Shown one piece after another: positions 35,289-44,422 of a stretch of 64,000 nucleotides of DNA. A model generated the notes under the pieces. It saw nothing but the letters and a program-made list of their open reading frames with translations, ran no database searches and was not told where the DNA came from. Each line of letters opens with the position of its first letter. Position 1 is the stretch's first letter. The translations under genes were made by a program, and so were the position numbers. The DNA is from Gemmatimonadota bacterium. GTDB lineage: Bacteria; Latescibacterota; UBA2968; GCA-2709665. The stretch is taken from positions 1 through 64,000 of the forward strand of contig JAPPJY010000046.1 of the NCBI GenBank assembly GCA_028874335.1, read 5' to 3'.

Positions 35289-36271
35289 TTGAGTTCAAGG
35301 ATCCGGAATGGCTCTTCGCCCTGGTTCTGGTGCCGTTTCTGATCTATCGATACGTACGCCGGCAACGGCAGAAGCAGGGCAGCATTCGTTTTCCGGACCT
35401 GGGGTTAATCGGCCGGATTCCGCCGTCGGCAGTGCTCAAGTTGCGCCACGGCCTGATTGCGCTGCGCTGTCTGGCATTGGTAATCCTGATTATCGCGCTG
35501 GCGCGTCCGCGTTCCGGGCGGGAAGGGAGAGAAATTCTGACCCGCGGAATCGATATCGTACTCGCCCTTGACGTCTCCGGCAGCATGGCCTACAAGGACC
35601 TGGACCAGCAGAGGAAGTCCCGGTTGCAGGTCAGCAAGGAGGTCGTGAGCCAGTTTGTGCAGGGCCGCGTCAACGACAGGCTCGGACTCGTCGTGTTTGC
35701 GGGCGAGAGCTATACCCAGTGTCCGCTCACACTCGACTACGGGATCTTCCTCAGCTTTTTGGAGGAAGTCCGGCTCGCGGACGAATCTTGGGACGGCACA
35801 GCCATCGGGACCGGCATCGTCACGGCGGTAAACCGCCTGCGCCGGTCGGAGGCCAGCAGCCGCGTGGTCATCCTGTTGACGGACGGTGTGAACAACAGGG
35901 GAGAGGTGGACCCGGTTACCGCCGCAAGGGCTGCACAGGCCGTAGACATTCGAATCTACACGATCGGGGCGGGAAGCAGCGGCGTGATCGTGACCGGGCG
36001 GGGCCTGCTCCAGCAGCGGGTTCGCGTTGAAATCGACGAAGAGACCCTGAAGGAAGTCGCCGAAATCACGGGCGGCCGTTACTTCCGCGCGACCAGCGAG
36101 AAGAAACTCGCGGAGATCTACCGCGCGATCGGCGAGATGGAGAAGACCGAGATAAAGACGCGCGACTACGTCGACTACTCCGAGTTGTTCACGGTCTTCC
36201 TCTGGCCGGGTTTCGTCTTGTTGGGCGTGGAATTGATCCTGGCGAACACGAGGTTCCGGAGGATTCCGTAG
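35285..36271 (+). CDS. batA: VWA-domain membrane protein BatA
   Basis: A 328-residue protein with two N-terminal membrane segments, a VWA domain with complete MIDAS DVSGSM (about residues 98-103) and LLTDGVNNRG, and a C-terminal membrane segment. This is the BatA layout. Bat proteins with MoxR are linked to stress or oxygen tolerance in some bacteria; the mechanism is unsettled. It overlaps the previous gene by four bases and is one base from batB. Confidence 0.88.
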   Translation: MIEFKDPEWLFALVLVPFLIYRYVRRQRQKQGSIRFPDLGLIGRIPPSAVLKLRHGLIALRCLALVILIIALARPRSGREGREILTRGIDIVLALDVSGSMAYKDLDQQRKSRLQVSKEVVSQFVQGRVNDRLGLVVFAGESYTQCPLTLDYGIFLSFLEEVRLADESWDGTAIGTGIVTAVNRLRRSEASSRVVILLTDGVNNRGEVDPVTAARAAQAVDIRIYTIGAGSSGVIVTGRGLLQQRVRVEIDEETLKEVAEITGGRYFRATSEKKLAEIYRAIGEMEKTEIKTRDYVDYSELFTVFLWPGFVLLGVELILANTRFRRIP

Positions 36272-36272
36272 G

Positions 36273-37295
36273 ATGCGATTCGGCGACGTTCAGGCATTCT
36301 GGTTCCTGTTGACCGTGCCCGCGGCTATTCTGTTATTTGCAATCGCCTTTCGAAAGAGGCGCCGGGCTCTCGCCCGTTTCGGAAGTCCGGAACTGATGCG
36401 GAAGCTGACGGCGGCCACGAGTTGGAAGCGGCAGTGGGTAAAGGCGGCGTTGACGGTCGGCGGACTCGTCTTTCTGGTTCTGGCGCTGGCGCAGCCGAGG
36501 TACGGAATGCGTCTCGAATTGCTGCACCGGAAGGGCGTGGATGTGATTGTGGCGCTGGATACGTCGCTGAGCATGCTGGCGGAAGACATCCGTCCGAATA
36601 GACTGACGCGCGCACGCCTGGAAATCGAGTCCTTTATCGACAGGCTGGAAGGCGACAGGATCGGTCTGGTCGCGTTTGCGGGCCGCAGCTTTACGCTCTG
36701 CCCGCTGACCCTTGACTATGGCGCCGCCAAGCTGTTTCTGGACTCGATCGACACGGATATCATACCGGTGAAGGGTACGGCCATCGCCGAAGCCATTCGC
36801 GCGTCGACGCTGGCGTTCGGCAGCGAGGAACGCAAGTACAAGGTCATGGTGCTGATCACCGACGGCGAAGACCACGCAGACGATCCGATCAAAGCCGCGA
36901 AAGAGGCGGCGGAAGCGGGTGTGCGCATATTCGCGGTGGGGGTGGGAACGCCCGGCGGAGAGTTGATCCCGGTGAAGCGGAACGGACGGACGGATTTCTT
37001 GAAGGACGGGCGGGGGAATTACGTCAAGTCGCGACTGGACGAGGCGAGTCTGCAACAGGTCGCCGCCGTGACCGACGGGGTCTATATCCGGTCACAGGCG
37101 GGTGGGGTGGGCATGGACAGGGTTTACGAAGAAATCTCGCAGATGGAGAAGAAAGAACTGGGATCGCGGAAATACACGCAGTATAAACACCGGTTCCAGT
37201 GGCCGCTGGCCGTCGCCGTGGCCTGTTTTGCCTGCGAGGCGATGTTGTCGGACCGCAGGAGGGTGCGAACGAGATGGCGTGGGCGGTTTCAGTAG
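36273..37295 (+). CDS. batB: VWA-domain membrane protein BatB
   Basis: A 340-residue paralogue of BatA: two N-terminal membrane segments, a VWA domain with MIDAS DTSLSM (about 93-98), the strand LITDGEDHADDP, and a C-terminal segment (FQWPLAVAVACFACEAML) followed by arginines. Similar length and order to BatA, as is normal for the tandem batA-batB pair. One base separates it from batA, 30 bases from batC. Confidence 0.88.
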   Translation: MRFGDVQAFWFLLTVPAAILLFAIAFRKRRRALARFGSPELMRKLTAATSWKRQWVKAALTVGGLVFLVLALAQPRYGMRLELLHRKGVDVIVALDTSLSMLAEDIRPNRLTRARLEIESFIDRLEGDRIGLVAFAGRSFTLCPLTLDYGAAKLFLDSIDTDIIPVKGTAIAEAIRASTLAFGSEERKYKVMVLITDGEDHADDPIKAAKEAAEAGVRIFAVGVGTPGGELIPVKRNGRTDFLKDGRGNYVKSRLDEASLQQVAAVTDGVYIRSQAGGVGMDRVYEEISQMEKKELGSRKYTQYKHRFQWPLAVAVACFACEAMLSDRRRVRTRWRGRFQ

Positions 37296-37325
37296 CCCTG
37301 GCCGGAATTGACCGGAGTGTACACC

Positions 37326-38132
37326 GTGTATCGATATCTGATCGGCCTCGTCGTCGTGCCGCTTCTCGGCTTTACGTTTCTGGACCCGGCGGCGGACAGG
37401 AACAGGCGGGGCAACCGCATGTTTCACGAAGGCAGGTTCGAGGAAGCGCTCAAGTACTACCGCGAGGCCCAGGTGGAGAATCCCGAGGCGCCGCAACTCC
37501 GGTTCAATGCGGGCGACGCCTACTTCAAAAAGAACGCCTACAAAGACGCCCTGCAGGAGTTCGAACAGGCGCTGAAGAGCAGGGACCCCTCGTTTCTCGC
37601 GAGGGCGTATTACAATATGGGCAATGTCCACGTCCGCCAACAGAATCTGCAGCAGGCGGCCGAAGCCTACAAGCGGTCGCTGGCGTTGCGGCCGGACGAC
37701 CTGGACGCCAAGGTGAATCTGGAATGGGTCCTGGAAAAAATGCGGGAGCAGGAGAAGAATCAGGAGCGCGAACAGGAGCAAGGTGAAAGTAAAGAGGGTG
37801 ATCAGGAGCAGAATGAAGAAGCCAATGAGCCGCACGAAAATGAGCCGGACGACGAAGGGAATCGGGAACAGCCCGATCCAAACGCCGGCGACAATCGTGA
37901 TCCGAATCAGAAAGGCCGGGAGAATCCGGACCAGGGACAACGCCCGCAGCCGGAAGACCCCGACGGGCAGCAGCAGAATCAGCAGTCGACGCAATCGGAG
38001 TCACCGGCCGGTTCATTGAGTCGGGAAGAGGCCGAGCGCCTGCTGGATGCGATGAGAGACCGGGAAATGAAGTCCCAGAAATACCGCCGTTTGCGCGTTT
38101 ACGGCAAACGATACAAGGGTAACGAGTGGTAG
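37326..38132 (+). CDS. batC: TPR protein BatC
   Basis: A 268-residue protein with an N-terminal hydrophobic segment, three TPR-like helical pairs (NRMFHEGRFEEALKYYREAQ, NAGDAYFKKNAYKDALQEFE, NMGNVHVRQQNLQQAAEAYK) and a long E/Q/N/P-rich low-complexity tail (about 145-230) before a basic end. TPR then disordered acidic tail is typical of BatC. GTG 37326 preferred: GGAG lies eight bases upstream; an in-frame TTG at 37308 is less likely. Confidence 0.8.
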   Translation: MYRYLIGLVVVPLLGFTFLDPAADRNRRGNRMFHEGRFEEALKYYREAQVENPEAPQLRFNAGDAYFKKNAYKDALQEFEQALKSRDPSFLARAYYNMGNVHVRQQNLQQAAEAYKRSLALRPDDLDAKVNLEWVLEKMREQEKNQEREQEQGESKEGDQEQNEEANEPHENEPDDEGNREQPDPNAGDNRDPNQKGRENPDQGQRPQPEDPDGQQQNQQSTQSESPAGSLSREEAERLLDAMRDREMKSQKYRRLRVYGKRYKGNEW

Positions 38133-38134
38133 GA

Positions 38135-39958
38135 ATGTCACGCGCGACCATCTGTGTCTGGCTATTCGTCCTCCTGGTTTCGCGCGGTGCCGCGCTGGCC
38201 GAATCGCCGCGTCTCGACGTTTCGGTCGACCGGACGCGCGTGGAGGTGGGCGAACAGGTCACGCTGACGGTGACGTTAACGGCCGGCGGAGACGTCCCCG
38301 CGCCGGAACTGCCGGTTTCGGAGGCCTTCGACGTCGTCGGGCGTTCGTCCTATACAACCCAGGAAATCAATATTGCAAACGGCCGGGTGGTAACCACGCG
38401 AAACCACTCGTACGTATATTCCCTGACGGCGAGGCGCGATGGCAGTTTCGTGATCGGCCCGGCGCACGTGCTGCACGAGGGAAGACGGCTTGAATCATCG
38501 AAGGTTCGGTTGAACGTCGTGAAGCCCGGCCGGCGGCCGCGCACCCGTCCGGCGCCCGTGCCGGGACAGGATCCCGGCGATTCGTACGGGGATGATCTGG
38601 AGCGGGACCTGTTTGTTGCGACGACGGTAGACAAGAAAAAGGTATACGTGGGAGAGCAGGTCACCGTGACGTACAAGCTCTACACACGCCGTACGCTCCG
38701 CAACATCAGTTACGGCCGCCTGCCCTCCTATACCGGTTTCTGGTCGGAGACCCTGTTCGACGCGCAGCGCGCGAGCTTTGACCGCGAGGTCCATAACGGC
38801 CGAGAATTCAACGTCATGCGGTTGAAGACCATGGCGTTGTTTCCAACGGCATCCGGCGTAAAGTCGCTGGACTTTCTTGAGGTTGTCTGCCAGGTTCAGG
38901 ACCATACGCGTCGCAGAAATCTGTTCGATATGGATGATTTCTTCGGATTCGGCGCCAGCCGGGAAGTGCGCGCGCGATCCGAAGAAGTGAAGATCGAAGT
39001 CTCCCCTCTGCCCGGCGGCGCACCCGCCGGGTTCAGCGGCGCGGTGGGACGGTTCGACGTATCGGTCGAGGCGTCGCCGGTAGACGTCCGGACGGGAGAT
39101 CCGATCGCGGTGAATGTAAGGGTTCGCGGGACGGGTAATCTGAATGCCGTGGGCGAACCCGTTCGGCCGGAAGGGGACGCGTTCAAGTTCTACGACCCGA
39201 ATTCAAACGTTAGCAGCGGAGATTCGGATGGACGAATCGGCGGCGAAAAGACGTTCGAATACGTCGCGATTCCCAACCGGGCCGGAAGCGCGAGGATCGG
39301 TCCTTTTGTGCTGGTTTACTTCGACCCTGAGAAACAGCGATATCGGACGGCGCGTTCGCGTGTGGTTTCGGTGAACGTGAAGCCGGTCAGGCAGCAGGCC
39401 GCTTCCGGGGCGGTGATGAGCCGGAGAGAGATCGAGATGCTCGGCCGGGATATTCGTCATCTGAAGCCGGATCTCGGACATCTGGAAGATCACGGCAGGC
39501 CGATTGTCAGGAGCGCCTGGTTCTGGACCGTTCAGCTGGTGCCCGTCCTCGGTTTTTTCGGCATATTTGCATACAAGCGCCACCGGGACCGGCTCATGGG
39601 CGACGTGGCTTATGCCCGAAGACGGCGTTCGGGTCCGGAGGCCAGGAAACGCCTTACGCGGGCTCGAAAGCGACTCCAGGAAAAAGACGGCGTGGCGTTC
39701 TACGTCGAAATCGACCGCGCCCTGGCGCAGTTTCTGGCCGATCGATTGAACCTGCCGGTTGCCGGCATGACCCGCGAGTCGGCCGCGCGGGCGCTTCGCG
39801 AACAGGACGTACCTGATCCAATCGTCTCGCAAGTGCAGGATGTGTTCCTGCGCTGCGACTATGCGCGTTTCGCCTCGGTCCGGATACCCGAGACTGAACG
39901 GGAGGAAATCTACAACGCCGCGGCGGCGCTTATCGACGCCCTGGGAGCCAGGATATGA
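38135..39958 (+). CDS. batD: BatD oxygen-tolerance-type protein
   Basis: A 607-residue protein with signal peptide (ICVWLFVLLVSRGAALAES), repeated extracytoplasmic beta domains of the BatD family (RTRVEVGEQVTLTVTLTAGG; KKKVYVGEQVTVTYKLYTRR; VDVRTGDPIAVNVRVRGTGN), one membrane segment at about 465-485 and a cytoplasmic helical tail with YVEIDRALAQFLADRL. Usual BatD length. ATG 38135 chosen so that the signal peptide begins at the initiator. Four-base overlap with the next gene. Confidence 0.88.
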   Translation: MSRATICVWLFVLLVSRGAALAESPRLDVSVDRTRVEVGEQVTLTVTLTAGGDVPAPELPVSEAFDVVGRSSYTTQEINIANGRVVTTRNHSYVYSLTARRDGSFVIGPAHVLHEGRRLESSKVRLNVVKPGRRPRTRPAPVPGQDPGDSYGDDLERDLFVATTVDKKKVYVGEQVTVTYKLYTRRTLRNISYGRLPSYTGFWSETLFDAQRASFDREVHNGREFNVMRLKTMALFPTASGVKSLDFLEVVCQVQDHTRRRNLFDMDDFFGFGASREVRARSEEVKIEVSPLPGGAPAGFSGAVGRFDVSVEASPVDVRTGDPIAVNVRVRGTGNLNAVGEPVRPEGDAFKFYDPNSNVSSGDSDGRIGGEKTFEYVAIPNRAGSARIGPFVLVYFDPEKQRYRTARSRVVSVNVKPVRQQAASGAVMSRREIEMLGRDIRHLKPDLGHLEDHGRPIVRSAWFWTVQLVPVLGFFGIFAYKRHRDRLMGDVAYARRRRSGPEARKRLTRARKRLQEKDGVAFYVEIDRALAQFLADRLNLPVAGMTRESAARALREQDVPDPIVSQVQDVFLRCDYARFASVRIPETEREEIYNAAAALIDALGARI

Positions 39959-40782
39959 GGGACGGGCGCACACGGACCGGCTGCGTCCGGCGGGTCTTCC
40001 GGGCTCTGAATTCCGCCGTTCCTCTGGCAGGTTCGGCCTTGCCGGCGGTACTGGTATTTCTGCTGTTCCCCGGCGCGGTCTGCGGCGACGGGACGGGCGC
40101 GAGCATCTATAACGAGGCGAACGCCCTTTACGGGCAGGGCGAATTCAGAAAGGCGGCGGGTCGGTACGAGGAAATCGTCTCACGGGGCGTGCGGAACGGC
40201 TACGTCTTCTTCAACCTTGGCAATGCCTGGTTCAAGGCGGGGGAAACGGGGCAGGCCATTCTCGCGTATGAGCGGGCGCTCAGGTTGATGCCGGATGATG
40301 AAGATGTACTGGCGAATCTTCGGTTCGTGAACGCGCTGAAGGTCGACAGAAGTCCGGATGGCAACGTCAATCTCGCAACCCGCATCCTGTCGTCCGTCTA
40401 CCGGTTGCTGAGCGCTGATGTGCTGGCCGTATCCGGAAGCATCTGCCTGTTCCTTGCGGCGTTCGCCGGCGTGATCCGGCTTCTTGCGCCTTCTCGACGC
40501 TCGTTGTGGATCGGTTTGCTGGTGCTGGCGGGCATGGGGTTGTGCGGTTCGGGCGTGCTGCTGACGAACCGGGTCTATAGCGAAAACGCCGCTTCGGAAG
40601 CGGTCGTCCTTGCGGACGAGGTGCGGGGGCGCAGCGGGCCGGGCGACGACTATCTGCTCGTATTCACGATCCATGAAGGTACGAAGGTAACGATTGAACG
40701 CGTCGAAGAACGCTGGTATCTGGTGAGGTTGCCAAACGGCATTGGCGGGTGGTTGCCCGTAAATTCGCTGGAGATCATCTGA
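39955..40782 (+). CDS. batE: TPR-SH3 protein BatE
   Basis: A 275-residue protein: signal/anchor at about 22-42 ([20 protein letters not shown]), TPR motifs ([40 protein letters not shown]), two membrane segments near 150-200, and a C-terminal bacterial SH3-like domain ending [20 protein letters not shown]. This is the BatE layout and the last gene of the operon. The start overlaps the batD stop. Confidence 0.85.
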   Translation: MRDGRTRTGCVRRVFRALNSAVPLAGSALPAVLVFLLFPGAVCGDGTGASIYNEANALYGQGEFRKAAGRYEEIVSRGVRNGYVFFNLGNAWFKAGETGQAILAYERALRLMPDDEDVLANLRFVNALKVDRSPDGNVNLATRILSSVYRLLSADVLAVSGSICLFLAAFAGVIRLLAPSRRSLWIGLLVLAGMGLCGSGVLLTNRVYSENAASEAVVLADEVRGRSGPGDDYLLVFTIHEGTKVTIERVEERWYLVRLPNGIGGWLPVNSLEII

Positions 40783-40895
40783 ATCGTGGAAGACGGGTAT
40801 GCACACGCGGGCGGCGTGCGGGTTTTCGGTCGTCACGAAAAGAGAAGACCGGTTTCCCGATGCGTGCCGGCGACTCATGCGGTCAGGGGGTTGGC

Positions 40896-42242
40896 GTGAC
40901 GTCGTTCAAGGCCTGGTTTCGATGTTTCAAGGGTTGCAGCGGCCGTTATCCCCTGACGCAGATCATCTACGCGTGTCCGAAGTGCGGCGGTCTGCTCGAG
41001 GTGCGCCACGACGTGGAAGCGCTTCGCAACCGATCACCCGGGAGCTGGCGTCGCCTGTTCGATCGGAGGTATATGCGCACGGAATGGCCGTACGGCAGTT
41101 CGGTGTGGGGCAAGAAGGAAATGGTGTGTCCCGTTGTGGACGACGACAACGTGGTGTCGATGTACGAAGGAGGGAGCAATCTGTTCTGGGCCGAGCGTCT
41201 CGGCCGGGAGATCGGAGTCGAGGACCTGTGGGTCAAGCAATGTGGAAACAGCCACACCGGTTCGTTCAAGGATCTGGGCATGACGGTGCTGGTGTCGATG
41301 GTACGGCAGATGGTCTCCGAAGGGCAGCGCATCCCCGCCGCCGCGTGTGCCTCGACCGGGGACACGTCGGCGGCTCTGGCGGCCTACTGCGCGCATGCCG
41401 GCATACAGGCGGTCGTGTTTCTGCCTCGGGACAAGGTTTCCACGGCCCAGCTCGTGCAGCCGATGGCCAACGGGGCGCTGGTATTGAGTCTGGATACGGA
41501 CTTCGACGGGTGCATGAAGCTGGTTCAGGAGATATGCCACAGGGAGAACATCTACCTTGCCAATTCGATGAACTCACTTCGTGTCGAAGGGCAGAAGACC
41601 GTCAGCGTCGAGTTGTTGCAGCAGTTCGACTGGGAACTGCCGCAATGGATCGTGATTCCCGGGGGAAACCTGGGCAACGTCAGCGCGCTGGGAAAGGGCT
41701 TCAGCGAGTTGAAGGAGATGGGCCTTGTCGACCGCGTGCCCCGAATCGCGGTTGCTCAGAGCGCCAGGGCAAATCCGCTTTACCGCAGCTTTCTCAACGA
41801 TTTCGACACGTTTGAACCTCTCAAGGCGCAATCGACTCTGGCCAGCGCCATCCAGATCGGAGATCCGGTCAGTACCGAAAAGGCGATCAGGACCCTTAAG
41901 AACATCGGTGGCGTTGTGGAGCAGGCCACCGATCAGGAACTGGCGGACGCGGCGGCGCGGGCGGATCGAACGGGTCTGTTTTCGTGCCCCCACACGGGCG
42001 TGGCCTTTGCCGCGCTCTTCAAACTGGTGGACCGCGGCGTCATCCGGAACGACGAGCGTGTTGTGGTGATTTCCACCGCCCACGGATTGAAGTTCGCCGA
42101 TTTCAAGATCAGGTACCACCAGGCCGAACTCGGGGCATTCGACGTGGACCCGAACCATGCGAACCTGCCCCTGCAGCTGCCGGCGGAATACGGTCCGGTC
42201 CGGGACCGGATCTTTCAGACGCTCGATCTGAACGGTGGTTGA
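40896..42242 (+). CDS. thrC: Threonine synthase
   Basis: A 448-residue PLP enzyme converting O-phosphohomoserine to threonine. An N-terminal zinc-ribbon-like start (C10, C14, C27, C30; YACPKCGG) precedes the fold-type II core. The PLP lysine is K125 in [19 protein letters not shown] is the phosphate-binding loop. GTG 40896 follows AGGGGG by five bases and gives the family's usual N-terminus; the upstream frame reads into batE. The stop codon lies inside the -35 element of the promoter for the next gene. Neighbouring trans-sulfuration gene: both use homoserine-derived substrates. Confidence 0.9.
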   Translation: MTSFKAWFRCFKGCSGRYPLTQIIYACPKCGGLLEVRHDVEALRNRSPGSWRRLFDRRYMRTEWPYGSSVWGKKEMVCPVVDDDNVVSMYEGGSNLFWAERLGREIGVEDLWVKQCGNSHTGSFKDLGMTVLVSMVRQMVSEGQRIPAAACASTGDTSAALAAYCAHAGIQAVVFLPRDKVSTAQLVQPMANGALVLSLDTDFDGCMKLVQEICHRENIYLANSMNSLRVEGQKTVSVELLQQFDWELPQWIVIPGGNLGNVSALGKGFSELKEMGLVDRVPRIAVAQSARANPLYRSFLNDFDTFEPLKAQSTLASAIQIGDPVSTEKAIRTLKNIGGVVEQATDQELADAAARADRTGLFSCPHTGVAFAALFKLVDRGVIRNDERVVVISTAHGLKFADFKIRYHQAELGAFDVDPNHANLPLQLPAEYGPVRDRIFQTLDLNGG

Positions 42243-42267
42243 CAGCGGCGACGGAATTGGTTAAATT
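42239..42267 (+). promoter_or_regulatory. Sigma70-type promoter for the riboswitch-controlled gene
   Basis: TTGACA at 42239-42244 (containing the thrC stop TGA) and TAAATT at 42262-42267 with a 17-base spacer. Predicted transcription start near 42274, about a dozen bases before the first riboswitch stem. Confidence 0.6.
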
Positions 42268-42285
42268 GATCGATCAGATTCAGTG

Positions 42286-42337
42286 TAGTGGTGATTTGAG
42301 GCATATTGCAGCCACTATAAAGAAATCGCTAAAAAGC
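42286..42337 (+). ncRNA. SAM-II riboswitch (metA motif)
   Basis: The order of elements fits the SAM-II pseudoknot: stem TAGTGG (42286-42291) with CCACTA (42312-42317), enclosing a loop that starts gattt and ends tattgca, as in known SAM-II RNAs. After the stem come ataaa and the conserved gctaaaaag (42328-42336), which in SAM-II folds back to form the ligand pocket. It lies between a promoter and a cysteine/methionine-metabolism PLP gene, the expected target. It is followed by an intrinsic terminator (42377-42405) whose stem can pair with this conserved core. Recognition is from sequence memory, not from a covariance-model search. Confidence 0.8.
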
Positions 42338-42376
42338 TGATCACCCATACGATAGCTGGTTGCGTATTCAGGTTCT

Positions 42377-42405
42377 CTGGGGCTTTTTGGCTTCAGTTTT
42401 TTTTT
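42377..42405 (+). terminator. Intrinsic terminator in riboswitch leader
   Basis: CTGGGGC (42377-42383), a six-base loop, GCTTCAG (42390-42396) and then nine T bases. The stem has seven pairs, two of them G-U. Bases 42382-42391 (gctttttggc) are complementary to 42328-42337 (gctaaaaagc) in the riboswitch core with one G-U pair, so the two structures exclude each other. Confidence 0.8.
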
Positions 42406-42424
42406 GTCCTTTCCGGAGGATGCG

Positions 42425-43618
42425 ATGGACAAGAAGCCATCGTCGGATAGCGCCTGCAGTTCCACCCGTGCTGTCCACGCGGGGGAAAACGGAGGGCATT
42501 GGGGTCACTCCCTTACGGTTCCGATCGCGCAGACGTCCACCTACGTGTTCGAGAACACCGCGGCGGTTGACGATTTCGTGTCGGGGCGCTCGGCCCGACT
42601 CGATTACGGGCGCTACGGAAACCCGACGCAACAGATTGCCGAACGAAAACTGGCCGAACTCGAGGGTGCGGATTCGGCGCTGTTGTTTTCGTCCGGGATG
42701 AGCGCCGTGACGACGACCCTGCTGGGCATGCTGTCCTCGGGGTACCACGCCGTGATCACCGACGACTGTTATCGGAAGACCGCGCAGTTCTGCGAGCAGA
42801 TGCTGAAGAAGTTCGGCATCGCCACAACCTTCGTTCCCGCAGGCGACTATGGAAGGCTGGAGTCGGCCATGCAGGAGAATACGAGAGTGGTGATTGCGGA
42901 GTCGCCGACCAACCCGCATCTGAATGTGATGGATCTCGAAAAGGTGGTCGCCGTCGCCAGGGCGAACCGTGCGAAAGTCGTTATTGACAGTACGTTTGCC
43001 ACACCGGTCAACCAGCGTCCCCTCGAGTTCGGTGTCGATCTGGTCATTCACAGCGCGACCAAGTATCTGGGGGGGCATAACGACCTTATCGCGGGCGCCG
43101 TTGCCGGACCCGAGCCGCTGGTATCGGCCATTAAGGACTATCGCGGTATCCTGGGAGGGGTTATCGACCCCCATTGCGCGTATCTGCTGATCAGGGGGAT
43201 CAAGACGTTCCCGTTGAGAATGGCGCGTCAGAACGAGACCGCGCTGGCGCTTGCCCGTTTTCTGGAAGGGAGACCCGGGGTGCGCCAGGTCTACTATCCC
43301 GGTCTGGAGAGCCACCCGCACCACCGGGTTGCGCGGGAGCAGATGAACGGGTACGGCGGCGTGGTGAGTTTCGATCTTGATGCGGACCTGGCCGGAACCA
43401 TGGCGTTCCTCGATCGCCTGGAAATACCCTGTATTGGCGCAAGCCTGGGCGGGGTGGAGAGCATCGTCTCTCATCCGTCAACCATTTCCTACTACGAAAT
43501 GGAACGCGAGGACCGGATCGCCATCGGGATCAGCGACGAACTCGTACGCTATTCCGTGGGGGTCGAGGACGCGGAAGACCTGATCCGCGACGTGGAAAGG
43601 GCGCTCGAGGTCATTTAA
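42425..43618 (+). CDS. Trans-sulfuration PLP enzyme (cystathionine gamma-synthase/-lyase type)
   Basis: A 397-residue PLP enzyme of the Cys/Met metabolism family. The PLP lysine is K213 in HSATKYLGGHND; the preceding cofactor residues are in VIAESPTNPHLNV and VVIDSTFATP; the substrate-site region is RYGNPTQQ. The SAM-II riboswitch upstream argues for a biosynthetic role (cystathionine gamma-synthase or O-acylhomoserine sulfhydrylase) because such genes are shut off when SAM is high; sequence alone cannot separate synthase from lyase. ATG 42425, with GGAGG five bases upstream. About 20 bases separate the terminator from the start. Confidence 0.88.
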   Translation: MDKKPSSDSACSSTRAVHAGENGGHWGHSLTVPIAQTSTYVFENTAAVDDFVSGRSARLDYGRYGNPTQQIAERKLAELEGADSALLFSSGMSAVTTTLLGMLSSGYHAVITDDCYRKTAQFCEQMLKKFGIATTFVPAGDYGRLESAMQENTRVVIAESPTNPHLNVMDLEKVVAVARANRAKVVIDSTFATPVNQRPLEFGVDLVIHSATKYLGGHNDLIAGAVAGPEPLVSAIKDYRGILGGVIDPHCAYLLIRGIKTFPLRMARQNETALALARFLEGRPGVRQVYYPGLESHPHHRVAREQMNGYGGVVSFDLDADLAGTMAFLDRLEIPCIGASLGGVESIVSHPSTISYYEMEREDRIAIGISDELVRYSVGVEDAEDLIRDVERALEVI

Positions 43619-43661
43619 GGAAGGGAGGAGTGGGGACGCGATTCGCTTCGCGTCGCGGCGT

Positions 43662-44420
43662 ATGTTCGGTCCGTTTCTTGCATTCGCGCTGCGCGCGCCT
43701 CTGCAGGATGAGCGCTGGCGGCAGAAGGTGCTGGTGGGCGGGTTATTGTCCCTGCTGCCGAATCTGGCGCTGCTGCTCGCCGTCTTTATGGCATTGGGAA
43801 AAGTCTCCAAAATGCTCGCGCCGGTCGCGGTTGTTTTCTTCGTGCTGCCGACGGTCGTTACCTGGGGATATGTCTATCGTGTCTTCGTCGACGCGTTGAA
43901 CGGCCTTGAATTCCGTCGCCTGCCCGAGTGGAGCGACTGGCTGCAGTACGCTGCCGTGGGGGTCCGCCTTGGCGTGATCTATCTCGGATATCTGTTCCTG
44001 GTCGGTCTTGGGGCGCTCGCCGCAATGGCTGTTTTTGGCCTGTTCCCTCCAGGTGAGGACCCCACCCGGCTGAGCGCGGTGACGTTGCTGGCGATCGGCG
44101 CCGCGATGATGCTCTACGGGCTGCTGCCCATCGTCTTCGCGCGGTTCGCGGCCGAGCGCAAGATTTGGGCCTCGTTCGATCCGGGAGCGATCCTTTCGGA
44201 CCTGGGGCGGGCGGTTCGCGGGGGGAGGTACACGCAGGCGTGTCTGGGGTTCTATCTCTGCTTCGGGCTGCTGCTCCTCGTGAATCTGATATTGGGCGCG
44301 GTACCGCCGGTGGCCATGTTCGTCGGGTCAATCGGCTCGTTTTATCTGATGGTCGTGTTTGCCTGGGTATTCGGATGGCTGATCGGGATCCGGGCTGCGG
44401 ATTCCCGGGGCGCTGGATGA
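43662..44420 (+). CDS. DUF4013 membrane protein
   Basis: A 252-residue integral membrane protein with about six hydrophobic segments and short loops, close to the DUF4013 family (YVYRVFVDALNGLEFRRLPE followed by WSDWLQYAAVG is the recognisable part). Function unknown. ATG 43662 lacks a clear ribosome site. It lies 43 bases after the trans-sulfuration gene and may share its transcript. It is convergent with the next gene, only two bases apart. Confidence 0.75.
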   Translation: MFGPFLAFALRAPLQDERWRQKVLVGGLLSLLPNLALLLAVFMALGKVSKMLAPVAVVFFVLPTVVTWGYVYRVFVDALNGLEFRRLPEWSDWLQYAAVGVRLGVIYLGYLFLVGLGALAAMAVFGLFPPGEDPTRLSAVTLLAIGAAMMLYGLLPIVFARFAAERKIWASFDPGAILSDLGRAVRGGRYTQACLGFYLCFGLLLLVNLILGAVPPVAMFVGSIGSFYLMVVFAWVFGWLIGIRAADSRGAG

Positions 44421-44422
44421 GA

